Virus record (IMG/VR): IMGVR_UViG_3300046804_003087
Location: 1 to 36,989 of that record
Direction: 5' to 3' (one strand)
From: a virus
DNA: 36,989 nucleotides
The stretch's first letter is position 1. Every line of letters starts with the position of its first letter. The position numbers and the translations under genes were made by a program. The notes under the pieces are model-generated. The model was given only the letters and a program-made list of their open reading frames with translations. It was not told the origin of the DNA and made no database searches. Shown piece by piece: positions 10,373-18,512 of this stretch.

Positions 10373-11581
10373 ATGTTTCAAGATACCCCTTGTATCTGTA
10401 TTCCGTTTTTTTCAAATAACAACTTTCATTCTTCTGATGTGGAAGTAAATGGGATATACCTTTATTTTATAGATGGTAGTAGAAAGTTGATAAATTTTAC
10501 ACATCCAGATTCCCTTGCATCTGAATATAACTTATCCGATATAAAACTACATCCAAACTCTCTTGTTCTTAATAAGAAAACTATGTTATATCATACTTTT
10601 GACGTTGGTATAGACTTGAATTCTTACCTTCATTATTACATCCATGACCATGTGAATGTGCAAGAATTCTATACAAATGTGATGGAGAATTTTTACTCTC
10701 GGTATTACGACTCTAAAAAGTTGACCAAGATAATACCTCTTTCAAAACTTATAGAGTTTGCAGAAAACGTTATTCTATATGTTCTTCCTTACTATAAACC
10801 AGATAAGATTTCAAAACAATGTATAGACTACTGTGAAGATTTTACACATGAATTTAAGTTCATAGAACTAAACGAAATTCCTGTTGGTGATGAGATGAAG
10901 AAACAAAACTATATGTGGTACACCGCAACATCTCGTCCAAGTAATTCATGGAATAACTTTAACTTCTCTGCCTTGAACAAAAACGATGGTACACGTAATA
11001 AGATTCATTCTCGCTTTGAAGGAGGCAAGATCGTCCAGTTTGACTATGATGCTTTTCACATTAAATTATTGGCTAAGATTCTTGACTATAAGTTTACCAA
11101 ACACCCATACGAAGAAATAAAAGAAGAGTTGGGACTTGACATTTCGTATGACGAAGTAAAGTCGCGAGTATTTCAAAATATCTATGGAACAATTACAGAC
11201 CAATTTATACAACACCCGTTCTTCCAAAGAGTTCAGGCAATGATTGACGAGTTGTATAAAGAGTATGTGGAGAAAGGATATACGGAATCATATTTCTATC
11301 ACAAGAGATTCCGTGATATAGAAGACCCAACACCAAACAAGGTCTTCAATTACTTCTTACAATCATTAGAGACCGAATACAACGTTCGTAAATTAAAAAC
11401 GATTCTACCTCTATTACAGGACAAACGAACGGTATTGTGTATGTATCTCTATGATGCTTTTGTATTTGACGTTCCATCTGATGAAATAGAATTTATACCA
11501 CAATTAAAACGTGCTTTCGAAACCGATGGTATGACAACTAAATGTTCTATTGGTGAGAATTTTGGTAGTTTACAGGATTAA
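10373..11581 (+). CDS. Short divergent family A DNA polymerase domain, no exonuclease domain
   Basis: 402 residues, about the size of the polymerase domain alone in Taq Pol I. Family A landmarks appear in order: TATSRPSNS (~184-192, matching TATGRLSS); motif A IVQFDYDAFHIKLLAKI with D224; motif B KSRVFQNIYG, keeping the K-x3-F-x3-Y spacing (K263, F267, Y271); motif C MYLYDAFVFDVP with D361. Both metal-binding aspartates are therefore present. The Glu after motif A is His, the motif B Arg is Tyr, and the HDE of motif C is YDA. The first ~170 residues show no 3'-5' exonuclease motifs and may be a thumb region. The family is convincing; activity is uncertain. It sits oddly between the baseplate and small-gene blocks. 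Confidence 0.75.
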   Translation: MFQDTPCICIPFFSNNNFHSSDVEVNGIYLYFIDGSRKLINFTHPDSLASEYNLSDIKLHPNSLVLNKKTMLYHTFDVGIDLNSYLHYYIHDHVNVQEFYTNVMENFYSRYYDSKKLTKIIPLSKLIEFAENVILYVLPYYKPDKISKQCIDYCEDFTHEFKFIELNEIPVGDEMKKQNYMWYTATSRPSNSWNNFNFSALNKNDGTRNKIHSRFEGGKIVQFDYDAFHIKLLAKILDYKFTKHPYEEIKEELGLDISYDEVKSRVFQNIYGTITDQFIQHPFFQRVQAMIDELYKEYVEKGYTESYFYHKRFRDIEDPTPNKVFNYFLQSLETEYNVRKLKTILPLLQDKRTVLCMYLYDAFVFDVPSDEIEFIPQLKRAFETDGMTTKCSIGENFGSLQD

Positions 11582-11584
11582 AGT

Positions 11585-11593
11585 GATATTTAT
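11585..11593 (+). promoter_or_regulatory. GATATTTAT motif
   Basis: GATATTTAT followed by AG, 15 bases before the ATG at 11609. Same nonamer as at 1158, 12214 and 24070. A TTG occurs 20 bases upstream (11562-11564), but inside the polymerase coding region, so it may be coincidental. Confidence 0.35.
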
Positions 11594-11608
11594 AGCATAT
11601 ACTAATAC

Positions 11609-11794
11609 ATGAAAGAAAAGAATATGGAAGATGTAGTAGAAGAGATAGTGGTTGAATTATCTAATAGAATTCCGTCGGGAATAATAGATTTAAAAAACGA
11701 ATCACATTTAAACATATTATTTGGTATAATGAACGAATATATCGGAGAACAGGATATAATCATCGAGTGGATTAAGAACATAGCTAATAACTAA
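11609..11794 (+). CDS. Small acidic protein, unknown function
   Basis: 61 residues, strongly acidic and predicted helical (MEDVVEEIVVELSNRIPSG). An in-frame ATG at 11624 is an alternative start; neither has a clear ribosome binding site. It is followed at once by another small gene. No family is recognised. The open frame, spacing and upstream ATATTTAT motif support it as a real gene. Confidence 0.5.
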   Translation: MKEKNMEDVVEEIVVELSNRIPSGIIDLKNESHLNILFGIMNEYIGEQDIIIEWIKNIANN

Positions 11795-11807
11795 TGAGAG
11801 AAAGGTA

Positions 11808-12197
11808 TTGAAGACACAGTTAATATGTACATTTGTAAAAAATAATAAGATAGACCAAACATTGCAGAAAATTTCAGAATCCTTTGAATTGTTAAATAAC
11901 AAAGTATTCTTGTTGAAGTCGGTTGACTTGGAAAATGAAATGATATTATCGTACAATATCATATTGGATTCCCATCGAGAATTTTTACCGGATTCTATCT
12001 TGGTTCATCGTAAGAAAGAAACAAATACAATTTACACTATTAACGCTTTAAATGATTTAATTATGTCATTGAATAACGGTGTACTCGATAAAAAATATCC
12101 GATTGAGTGGGAAAGATACAAAGATACTATGTTGTCAAAAAAGCCAGACGGTCTGAAGATTATAAGAATTCAAATAGTTAAAACTTATTCTATTTAG
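11808..12197 (+). CDS. Conserved phage protein of unknown function (TTG start)
   Basis: 129 residues. The likely start is TTG at 11808, preceded by GAGAGAAAGG; no in-frame ATG gives the full conserved N-terminus. The pattern TQLICTFVKNNKIDQTLQKI, then HRKKETNTIYTINALNDLI and KKYPIEWERYKD resembles, from memory, a hypothetical protein common in T4-like marine phages. There are no catalytic motifs, signal peptide or membrane segments. Predicted alpha/beta. Confidence 0.7.
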   Translation: MKTQLICTFVKNNKIDQTLQKISESFELLNNKVFLLKSVDLENEMILSYNIILDSHREFLPDSILVHRKKETNTIYTINALNDLIMSLNNGVLDKKYPIEWERYKDTMLSKKPDGLKIIRIQIVKTYSI

Positions 12198-12202
12198 AAA
12201 TT

Positions 12203-12232
12203 TTGAACTTTCAGATATTTATAGTATATTGG
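12203..12232 (+). promoter_or_regulatory. Promoter candidate TTG-N19-TATATTGG with embedded GATATTTAT
   Basis: TTG at 12203-12205 and TATATTGG at 12225-12232 are separated by 19 bases, one fewer than the usual spacing here. The GATATTTAT motif (12214-12222) lies inside the spacer. The ATG of the next gene is at 12242, so the transcribed leader would be very short. Confidence 0.45.
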
Positions 12233-12241
12233 AACAAACTT

Positions 12242-12565
12242 ATGAAAATGAACTATACAAAACTTATTGAAGAAACAAATTCGATAATAAAATCCATGAA
12301 GGAACAATTTAAAATTGTAACCGAATCGGAAGGTATTGATAATTTGTTTAATGATTTAAAAGTAAAATTGGGAAACATAACAATGTTACCCAATAATGTT
12401 ATTAATGCCAGTAAGTATCAGGAACATCAAATCGTAGATGTTCTTCGTGGTCTTGGTTATGAATACAAGAAACCTATGGGCAACAAATTACATTTCTTCA
12501 ATAAAAAAACAAGTATAAGTGTATATGTTGGACAACAGAACAGATATATTACTTTACAACCTTAA
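12242..12565 (+). CDS. Small protein of unknown function with MK..LI.E-type N-terminus
   Basis: 107 residues from ATG 12242; a further upstream in-frame TTG lies inside the promoter candidate and is less likely. The N-terminus is helical (NYTKLIEETNSIIKSMKEQF), like several other small proteins in this window. The C-terminal part (EHQIVDVLRGLGYEYKKPMG, then SVYVGQQNRYITLQP) has a compact alpha/beta look but no recognised motif. It is followed after 12 bases by the next gene. Confidence 0.6.
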   Translation: MKMNYTKLIEETNSIIKSMKEQFKIVTESEGIDNLFNDLKVKLGNITMLPNNVINASKYQEHQIVDVLRGLGYEYKKPMGNKLHFFNKKTSISVYVGQQNRYITLQP

Positions 12566-12577
12566 TTGAGGAATTTA

Positions 12578-13249
12578 ATGAAAAAGATTAATGAAGATAT
12601 TGCAGACATAATTTCAGCACCGATGAAGTATGTTGCTTTTATAGATGCTGGTTCTTATGTTACTCGTGGAAACGGTTTGTTGACAATAATATTCCCTGAC
12701 CTTGGACCCGCTGAAATATCAAAATGGTTTAGAGAATTAGGTAGAACCGAGTCGTTTAAGAAAAATGAAGCAACTTTTAAATCTATATCTTCAAGATTTT
12801 CTTCTCTTCCCGCATTAAAAGGTTTACTGATTACATTGAAGAAACTTAAAAAAATGCAACCCACAGAAGAAGAACGTGCGGATTTTGATGCGGACATGAA
12901 ACGAGTAATGAGTAAGATTGCAAAAATCATTAGTTCGAAGATGACCGACGAAGATAAAGAACTTTTCGATTCAATTTCAGCAGAATTAAATGCAGTAGCT
13001 GAAACTATTACATCTAAACTTGATGATTCAATTGTTGTTGGACAAGAAGAAAAACCAGAAGAACCAGAAGAAAAAGAAACAGGTGACGATGAAGAAAGTG
13101 GAGATGACGGGATGGATTCCGAAACATCAGATACTGGAGATACAGCTCCTGTTGAAGATACGGGTGAAGAAGAAACATCAGAAGCACTTCAACGACGTGT
13201 AAAAAATATTGTTAGAGAAATTTTAAAAAAAGCTGTAACCAAAAAGTAA
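12578..13249 (+). CDS. Acidic-linker protein of unknown function
   Basis: 223 residues from ATG 12578, with GAGG seven bases upstream. Residues 1-150 are mostly helical and charged (MKKINEDIADIISAPMKYVA at the start). Residues ~150-205 are a low-complexity acidic tract rich in Glu, Asp, Thr and Ser. The last ~20 residues are basic (RRVKNIVREILKKAVTKK). This architecture suggests a scaffold or internal virion protein rather than an enzyme, but no family is recognised. Confidence 0.6.
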   Translation: MKKINEDIADIISAPMKYVAFIDAGSYVTRGNGLLTIIFPDLGPAEISKWFRELGRTESFKKNEATFKSISSRFSSLPALKGLLITLKKLKKMQPTEEERADFDADMKRVMSKIAKIISSKMTDEDKELFDSISAELNAVAETITSKLDDSIVVGQEEKPEEPEEKETGDDEESGDDGMDSETSDTGDTAPVEDTGEEETSEALQRRVKNIVREILKKAVTKK

Positions 13250-13292
13250 TTTGCGGGTTATTATAAAAAAGATGTTTTACAAAGGAGAAATT

Positions 13293-13910
13293 ATGAAGAC
13301 AACACTACTTTCACTCGTTACTGTTTTTGGACTGATGACATTCATCGGTTGCTCAAATACACAAACTGGTCCAATAGAATCAGAAGCAATATACACAACA
13401 ATGGTGGTAAATTCTGATGGTTCTATATCAGAACAACCAATCGAAACTCCAAAGCCAGATGCAGGTAAAAAGGTTACTCCAAGTCCATTTGTTGACCTTC
13501 TTCGTATTTTGAATCTTACACCAGAACAAAAAACAATAGTAGAAACTTTACTCAAACAACACAAAGAATGTACACAATCTTGTATCGAAACACTCAAGAC
13601 AGCTGAACGTGAAATTCTTATAAACTCAAGAGTAGAAGAACAAAAAATCAAAGAAGCATTAAAAGCCGGTACAATCACTCGTGAACAAGCACGTCGTGAA
13701 TTGGCAGACCTTAAAAAGGCAACACAAGAAAAACTAAAAGCATTACCAAAGGATAAGGTTCGTGAATGTTTACAAGGGTGTGATACACAATTTTTAAACT
13801 CACTCAAAGAAATTCTTACACCTGAACAGAAGATTATACTTGAAAAGTGGATTGTCTCTCGTCAAAAAAGAGGAACCACAGACGATAAGAATCCAAAGGG
13901 TCGGGGTTAA
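13293..13910 (+). CDS. Lipoprotein with two LTPEQ motifs and twin CxxxC (Spy/CpxP-like)
   Basis: 205 residues from ATG 13293, with AAAGGAG upstream. The first 20 residues are a signal peptide ending in FIGC, a lipobox-like site with C20 as the probable lipidated Cys. The mature part is helical, with LTPEQK at ~75-80 and again at ~175-180, the LTxxQ hallmark of Spy/CpxP-like periplasmic proteins. Two CxxxC pairs (C93/C97 and C159/C163) could form two disulphides stapling a helical hairpin. Likely in the cell envelope. Spy/CpxP proteins act as periplasmic chaperones or stress sensors; the phage role is unknown (envelope stress, exclusion or lysis timing are possible). A strong terminator overlaps its end. 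Confidence 0.7.
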   Translation: MKTTLLSLVTVFGLMTFIGCSNTQTGPIESEAIYTTMVVNSDGSISEQPIETPKPDAGKKVTPSPFVDLLRILNLTPEQKTIVETLLKQHKECTQSCIETLKTAEREILINSRVEEQKIKEALKAGTITREQARRELADLKKATQEKLKALPKDKVRECLQGCDTQFLNSLKEILTPEQKIILEKWIVSRQKRGTTDDKNPKGRG

Positions 13911-13935
13911 TTCCCTGACCCTTTTGGGTTTTTTT
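13896..13935 (+). terminator. Rho-independent terminator after the lipoprotein gene
   Basis: Arms 13896-13906 and 13913-13923 form an 11-bp stem (AAGGGTCGGGG with CCCTGACCCTT, one G-T pair). A run of seven T follows at 13929-13935. The stem overlaps the last codons of the lipoprotein. Confidence 0.85.
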
Positions 13936-13942
13936 ATCCACA
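13934..13942 (+). promoter_or_regulatory. DnaA box TTATCCACA
   Basis: An exact consensus DnaA box lies 4 bases before the TTG element of the SSB promoter, overlapping the T-run of the preceding terminator. Similar boxes occur at 25949 and 30688, also just upstream of promoters. Confidence 0.55.
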
Positions 13943-13946
13943 CCTA

Positions 13947-13977
13947 TTGACTTTTAACATTTAATTTCGTATATTAG
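13947..13977 (+). promoter_or_regulatory. Promoter TTG-N20-TATATTAG for the SSB/UvsX unit
   Basis: TTG at 13947 is followed after 20 bases by TATATTAG, the same geometry as the other promoters here. The -33 side reads TTGACTTT rather than the usual TTGGAAAT, so it also looks like a sigma70-type TTGACT-N18-TATATT. The leader runs ~75 bases to the SSB start. Confidence 0.65.
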
Positions 13978-14050
13978 TATTATAAATTAACAATTGACCT
14001 GATAAAAGCTATCAGTTCACAATTATCATTTAACATTTAGGAGTAACACT

Positions 14051-14806
14051 ATGGCAATCAATCTTGATGCTATCCGCAACCGTTTGAACAATCTGAAGAA
14101 TGCGACGAATCGCACTTCAAATATTTGGAAGCCAGAACCTGGCGAACACCAAATTCGAATTGTTCCTTATGTACACAACCGAGAAAATCCTTTCATCGAG
14201 TTGTTCTTCCACTACAATCTTGTAAAGAAATCAATCGTTTCACCTGTATCATTTGGTCGTCCTGACCCAATCGTTGAGTTTGCAGAAAAACTAAAGCAAA
14301 CTGGCGATAAGGAAAGTTGGGTTATGGGTCGTAAATTAGAACCGAAGATGCGTACATATGTTCCTGTAATTGTTCGTGGTCAAGAAAAAGAAGGTGTTAA
14401 GTTTTGGGGATTTGGTAAGCAACTTTACCAAGAACTTCTTTCATTTATTGCTGACCCTGATTACGGTGATATTACAGACTTGAAGGAAGGTCGTGACATC
14501 GTAGTAACTGTAAAGTCTGCTGAAGAAGCTGGTAAGAACTTTGCTGAAACAACGATTCGTATCAAGCCAAAGCAAACACCGGCAACAGAAAACCCTGAGA
14601 TAATTGAGAAGATTAAGGAGCAACCTTCCATTACAGAACTTTATCCAGAACCAACTTATGAAGAATTGAAGTCATATCTTCAAACTTGGATGGGTCAAGC
14701 CGAAGAACAAAGCGAGGAAACAGAATATAAGAAACCTTCCGAGCCTCAAAAACAATCGGTAACAAAGGCAGAAATCGAAGATGCATTTGATGACTTATTT
14801 TCATAA
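14051..14806 (+). CDS. Single-stranded DNA-binding protein (gp32-like)
   Basis: 251 residues; ATG 14051 is preceded by TAGGAG. The core has YVPVIVRGQEKEGVKFWGFG and DPDYGDITDLKEGRDIVV, a pattern of T4 gp32-like OB-fold SSBs in divergent myoviruses. The C-terminal tail is acidic and ends AEIEDAFDDLFS, the usual partner-docking tip. No zinc-binding Cys/His cluster like that of T4 gp32 is visible. It coats replication and recombination intermediates and would work with the UvsX encoded 10 bases downstream. Confidence 0.85.
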   Translation: MAINLDAIRNRLNNLKNATNRTSNIWKPEPGEHQIRIVPYVHNRENPFIELFFHYNLVKKSIVSPVSFGRPDPIVEFAEKLKQTGDKESWVMGRKLEPKMRTYVPVIVRGQEKEGVKFWGFGKQLYQELLSFIADPDYGDITDLKEGRDIVVTVKSAEEAGKNFAETTIRIKPKQTPATENPEIIEKIKEQPSITELYPEPTYEELKSYLQTWMGQAEEQSEETEYKKPSEPQKQSVTKAEIEDAFDDLFS

Positions 14807-14816
14807 GAGATAAACT

Positions 14817-15968
14817 ATGGCAAAAACAAATAATAAAGCACAACTCACCGATGAACTCGGTGGGGCAATCGCAGAAACTATTAACAAGCAATTCAAGTCA
14901 CAGAACTTGAAGACCGCCTACTTCTTGGAAGGTGACGATGATGCACCAACCATCGTGAAGGAATGGGTATCTACGGGGTCAACTATCCTTGACCTTGCCA
15001 TCTCAAACAGAAAGAATGGTGGATTTCCCGTTGGTCGTGTTTGTGAAATAACAGGGTTGGAACAGAGCGGTAAGTCACTACTTGCCGCTCACACCCTACT
15101 CAATACTCAAAAGAAGGGTGGTCTTGCTGTCTATATTGACACAGAAAATGCCCTTTCAACAGAGTTTCTTTCAGCCATCGGTCTCAATCTAAAAGAGATG
15201 TTATACATACCGCTTGAAACGGTAGAAGACATTTTCGAAACGGTGGAAACTATCATTGAGAAGGTTCGTTCATCAGATAAGAACCGACTTGTGACTATCG
15301 TTGTTGACTCTATTGCAGGAGCTTCAACAAAGACAGAGATGGCGGCTGACTTTGATAAGGATGGTTATGCAACTGCAAAGGCACTCATCATCTCAAAGGC
15401 GATGAGAAAGATTACGAACTTGATTGGTCGTGAACGTATCTGCCTTATATTTACAAACCAACTTCGTCAAAAGTTGAATGCACCGGCTTTCTCTGATCCA
15501 TGGACAACTCCAGGTGGTAAGGGAATTCCATTTCACGCTTCTGTTCGTATTCGTCTATCATCCATCGGTGCCATCAAGGCAAAGGTGAATGGACAAGATA
15601 CAATCATTGGTTCGAGAGTAAAGGCAAAACTCGTAAAAAATCGTGTAGGACCTCCTCTCAGAGAATGTGAATATGAAGTGTACTTTGATTCGGGTATCGA
15701 TGATTACTCGTCTTGGTTGACAACAATGAAGGACTACGGTCTCGTCGGTCAATCGGGTGCTTGGTATTCTTGGACGGACAAACGTTCGGGCGAAATTATT
15801 AAGTTCCAATCAAAGGAATTCGTAGAGAAAATCATCAACGTTCCCGAACTTGCTGAAATCATTTATGATGAAATTGCCGATAAGGTGATTATGAAATATC
15901 AGCAGTTAGATGGGGCACGAATAGATGATGTAGTTCTTTCAGAAGACCCACTCATCGATGATGTTTGA
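14817..15968 (+). CDS. uvsX: UvsX/RecA-like recombinase
   Basis: 383 residues. Walker A is GLEQSGKS (residues 80-87), the catalytic Glu region is YIDTENAL (~106-113), and Walker B is LVTIVVDSIAG (~158-168). The stretch RICLIFTNQLRQK followed by PGGKGIPFHASVRIRL matches the RecA L2 region and core end. RecA-family recombinases form filaments on ssDNA and drive strand exchange; in T4 they start recombination-dependent replication. Cotranscribed with the SSB and closed by a terminator just after the stop. Confidence 0.9.
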   Translation: MAKTNNKAQLTDELGGAIAETINKQFKSQNLKTAYFLEGDDDAPTIVKEWVSTGSTILDLAISNRKNGGFPVGRVCEITGLEQSGKSLLAAHTLLNTQKKGGLAVYIDTENALSTEFLSAIGLNLKEMLYIPLETVEDIFETVETIIEKVRSSDKNRLVTIVVDSIAGASTKTEMAADFDKDGYATAKALIISKAMRKITNLIGRERICLIFTNQLRQKLNAPAFSDPWTTPGGKGIPFHASVRIRLSSIGAIKAKVNGQDTIIGSRVKAKLVKNRVGPPLRECEYEVYFDSGIDDYSSWLTTMKDYGLVGQSGAWYSWTDKRSGEIIKFQSKEFVEKIINVPELAEIIYDEIADKVIMKYQQLDGARIDDVVLSEDPLIDDV

Positions 15969-15975
15969 TTTAATA

Positions 15976-16004
15976 AAAGGGAATCCAAACGGGTTCCCTT
16001 TTTT
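15976..16004 (+). terminator. Rho-independent terminator after uvsX
   Basis: Stem 15976-15986 with 15991-16001 (AAAGGGAATCC and GGGTTCCCTTT, one T-G pair), loop AAAC, then T residues to 16004. The next promoter starts three bases later, so the two units are cleanly separated. Confidence 0.85.
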
Positions 16005-16006
16005 AT

Positions 16007-16037
16007 TTGGATATGTCCCGAAAATTTCATATATTGT
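16007..16037 (+). promoter_or_regulatory. Promoter TTGG-type, TTG-N20-TATATTGT
   Basis: TTGGATAT starts at 16007 and TATATTGT at 16030, with exactly 20 bases after TTG. It lies immediately after the uvsX terminator and 30 bases before the 5' nuclease start. Confidence 0.75.
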
Positions 16038-16066
16038 AGTCCATTCAAATTCACACGGAATACATT

Positions 16067-17116
16067 ATGATGATTCGTAAATATAAAGAACTTCTGAAAG
16101 AAGTAGAAGAAGAACACAAAAATGCAGATAATCTTCACCGAGATAGTAGAGTTTTGATAGTTGACGGGATGAATCTTTTTATCAGAACATTCTCCGCTAT
16201 ACCCACATTAAATGACGATGGACAACATATAGGTGGTTTAGTTGGTTTCCTTAAATCACTTGGTGCCACTATAAGAATGACTCGACCAACACGAGTGGTT
16301 GTAGTATTTGATGGTAAGGGTGGGTCTTTAAGACGTAAAAAAGTATATTCAAATTATAAAGAACGCAGAGCAATCAAATCTCGTCTCAACCGAGTTGTTG
16401 GTTTTGAAGATATTGTAGATGAACAACAATCTATGAAATTTCAGATTTCACGGGTATATCAATATCTGCAACAACTTCCAGTAACAACGATTATGATTGA
16501 CAATATCGAAGCCGATGATGTTATTGCTTACTTATCGTCATACCTTCCCGAAAAAGTTTTCATTCTTTCAAATGACCGAGATTTTCTACAACTAGTTTCG
16601 GATAAGGTGAATGTTTATGTTCCAACTAAAAAGAAGATGTATAACCCCGAAAATTTATTGGAAGAGTCTGGTATTTGGTCTGAGAACTTTGCCCTTTACA
16701 AGGCACTTCTCGGAGATAAGTCGGATAACATTCAGGGTATAAAAGGAATGGGAGACAAGACGATTCTCAAACAATTTCCACAATTAGGAGACCGTCAAAA
16801 AATAAATTTGGAAGAGTTCGTAGAAAGTTGTAAATTGTACGATGGTAAGTCAAAAGCGATGAATGAATTGAAAAACAACATCAGCCAATTTGAAACAAAC
16901 TACCAGATAATGCAATTAGAAGATGTTGATATTCCTTCTTCTACAAAGTCAACAATTCGTAATTTGGTTGACGGTGAAATTGATGGTATGTCTAAAATAG
17001 AATTGGATAAGATGTTCGTTCAAGATAAACTTCGTAGTGCTTTCCCAACGTGGGAAGATTGGCTTCAAAATAATTTTAGTAATCTAAATTCTCTTCGGGA
17101 GAAATATGCAGGATAA
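16067..17116 (+). CDS. 5'-3' exonuclease / RNase H (T4 rnh-like, FEN family)
   Basis: 349 residues. Acidic metal-site motifs occur in order: LIVDGMNLFIR (D33), VVVFDGKGGSLRRKKVYSNY, NIEADDVIAYL, LSNDRDFLQLV, and GDKSDNIQGIKGMGDKT with the helix-hairpin-helix. This is the FEN/PIN-like 5' nuclease family; the T4 member removes RNA primers from Okazaki fragments. Because the polymerase at 10373 lacks a nuclease domain, this separate gene can supply that function. Its last 11 bases overlap the helicase start, a sign of coupled translation. Confidence 0.88.
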   Translation: MMIRKYKELLKEVEEEHKNADNLHRDSRVLIVDGMNLFIRTFSAIPTLNDDGQHIGGLVGFLKSLGATIRMTRPTRVVVVFDGKGGSLRRKKVYSNYKERRAIKSRLNRVVGFEDIVDEQQSMKFQISRVYQYLQQLPVTTIMIDNIEADDVIAYLSSYLPEKVFILSNDRDFLQLVSDKVNVYVPTKKKMYNPENLLEESGIWSENFALYKALLGDKSDNIQGIKGMGDKTILKQFPQLGDRQKINLEEFVESCKLYDGKSKAMNELKNNISQFETNYQIMQLEDVDIPSSTKSTIRNLVDGEIDGMSKIELDKMFVQDKLRSAFPTWEDWLQNNFSNLNSLREKYAG

Positions 17117-18458
17117 TTTGTCCGAGTACGGGCATACGTTTCAAACAAAAGTAATATCATCCCTCATTTCAGATAGAGGGTTTCTACAACAAACTTCTGA
17201 TTTGTTGGAACCGGCTTACTTTGAGTCACAAGCAAACAATTGGTTGGTAGATAAGATTCTGAAGTATCATACCGAGTATAGAAATTCGCCAACACCTGAA
17301 GTTTTCAAATCACTTCTTGTTCCAGTGGAAGATAAACTTCTACGGACTTCTATCGTTGATGGATTGAAGGAAGCACTTCGACTTCAAAACTCTCCTGACT
17401 TGGAATACGTCAAGAATGAAACCATTGAGTTCTGTAAGAATCAAAAGATGAAAGTTGCCATCCTTGAATCTGTTGACCTTTTGAAAGCTGGTAAGTTCGA
17501 TGCAATCAAGAAAAAAGTAGATTCTGCACTCAAGGCTGGTGCCGATAAAGACGTTGGTCACGAATATAAAGACCAAATAGAAGAACGATATTCAGAAGGC
17601 GCAAGAACGTGTGTCTCTACAAATTGGGATGTAATTAATGACATTATGTCAGGTGGTCTTGCTGGTGGTGAGTTGGGTGTTGTAGTTGCTCCTGCCGGTG
17701 GTGGTAAGAGTTGGGGTCTAATCAATCTCGCAGCAAATGCGGTAAAACAAGGTAAGACAGTTATCTATTACACACTTGAATTGAATGCTTTCTACGTTGG
17801 TAGGCGTATCGATGCTTATCTAACAAAGATACCATTCCAAAATCTTCAAGATGAACATTCTCGTGAAAGAATTCAAGAAGTAATGGAAAGTTTGGATGGA
17901 AATCTTATTATTAAGTATTACCCCACGAGAACTGCTTCAATAACCACTATCACATCACACATCGAGAAATGTATAAGCCAAGGTAAAAAGCCAGACATGA
18001 TTGTTCTTGATTATGCTGACTTGATTCGTCCATCGAAGGCTGGTGATAAGAGATTAGAATTGAATGACATTTACGAAGACCTTCGTGGTGTTGCTGGTGA
18101 GTATGACATTCCAATTTGGACTGCATCACAAGCCAATCGTTCTGCCACAGAAGAAGATGTGATTGAAGGTAATAAGGTTTCAGAATCTTATAATAAAGTT
18201 ATGGTCTGTGATTTCATTATGTCTCTCTCACGTAAACTAAACGATAAGATTGGTGGAACAGGAAGATGGCACATTATTAAAAACCGATTTGGTCCTGATG
18301 GTATGACATTCCCAAGTAAGATAAATACAATGACGGGACATATTGAAATCTTTGAACCAAACTCTGACATTGGTAAATCTGTTTCGGATTCTATGAAGGG
18401 TGAGGTGATGGTAAAGAAAGCACTTGCACAAAAGTTTAAGGAATTGGAAGGATTTTAA
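17106..18458 (+). CDS. Replicative DNA helicase (DnaB / gp41-like)
   Basis: 450 residues; ATG 17106 overlaps the end of the nuclease gene. Residues 1-150 form the helical N-terminal domain (SQANNWLVDKILKYHTEY, then TPEVFKSLL). Walker A is APAGGGKS (~195-202), Walker B is PDMIVLDYADLI, and IPIWTASQANRSA supplies the following sensor motif. Hexameric DnaB-like helicases unwind DNA at the fork and recruit primase. No primase domain is fused and no separate primase gene is recognised in this window. Confidence 0.88.
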   Translation: MQDNLSEYGHTFQTKVISSLISDRGFLQQTSDLLEPAYFESQANNWLVDKILKYHTEYRNSPTPEVFKSLLVPVEDKLLRTSIVDGLKEALRLQNSPDLEYVKNETIEFCKNQKMKVAILESVDLLKAGKFDAIKKKVDSALKAGADKDVGHEYKDQIEERYSEGARTCVSTNWDVINDIMSGGLAGGELGVVVAPAGGGKSWGLINLAANAVKQGKTVIYYTLELNAFYVGRRIDAYLTKIPFQNLQDEHSRERIQEVMESLDGNLIIKYYPTRTASITTITSHIEKCISQGKKPDMIVLDYADLIRPSKAGDKRLELNDIYEDLRGVAGEYDIPIWTASQANRSATEEDVIEGNKVSESYNKVMVCDFIMSLSRKLNDKIGGTGRWHIIKNRFGPDGMTFPSKINTMTGHIEIFEPNSDIGKSVSDSMKGEVMVKKALAQKFKELEGF

Positions 18459-18476
18459 AAGTTATAATATATTTAT
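18444..18476 (+). promoter_or_regulatory. Promoter candidate TTG-N21-TATATTTA / ATATTTAT motif
   Basis: TTGGAAGG at 18444 (inside the helicase 3' end) and TATATTTAT at 18468-18476 are 21 bases apart. The site contains the ATATTTAT core. The next gene starts at 18513 after a T10 tract and CGGAG. Confidence 0.45.
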
Positions 18477-18512
18477 ATCTATAACCAAGATTTTTTTTTT
18501 TCGGAGTAATAA

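Noticed and set aside
13277-13807. 176-codon frame on the minus strand
   Set aside because: Shadow of the lipoprotein gene; it is Cys/Ser/Arg-rich without structure and opposes all neighbouring genes.
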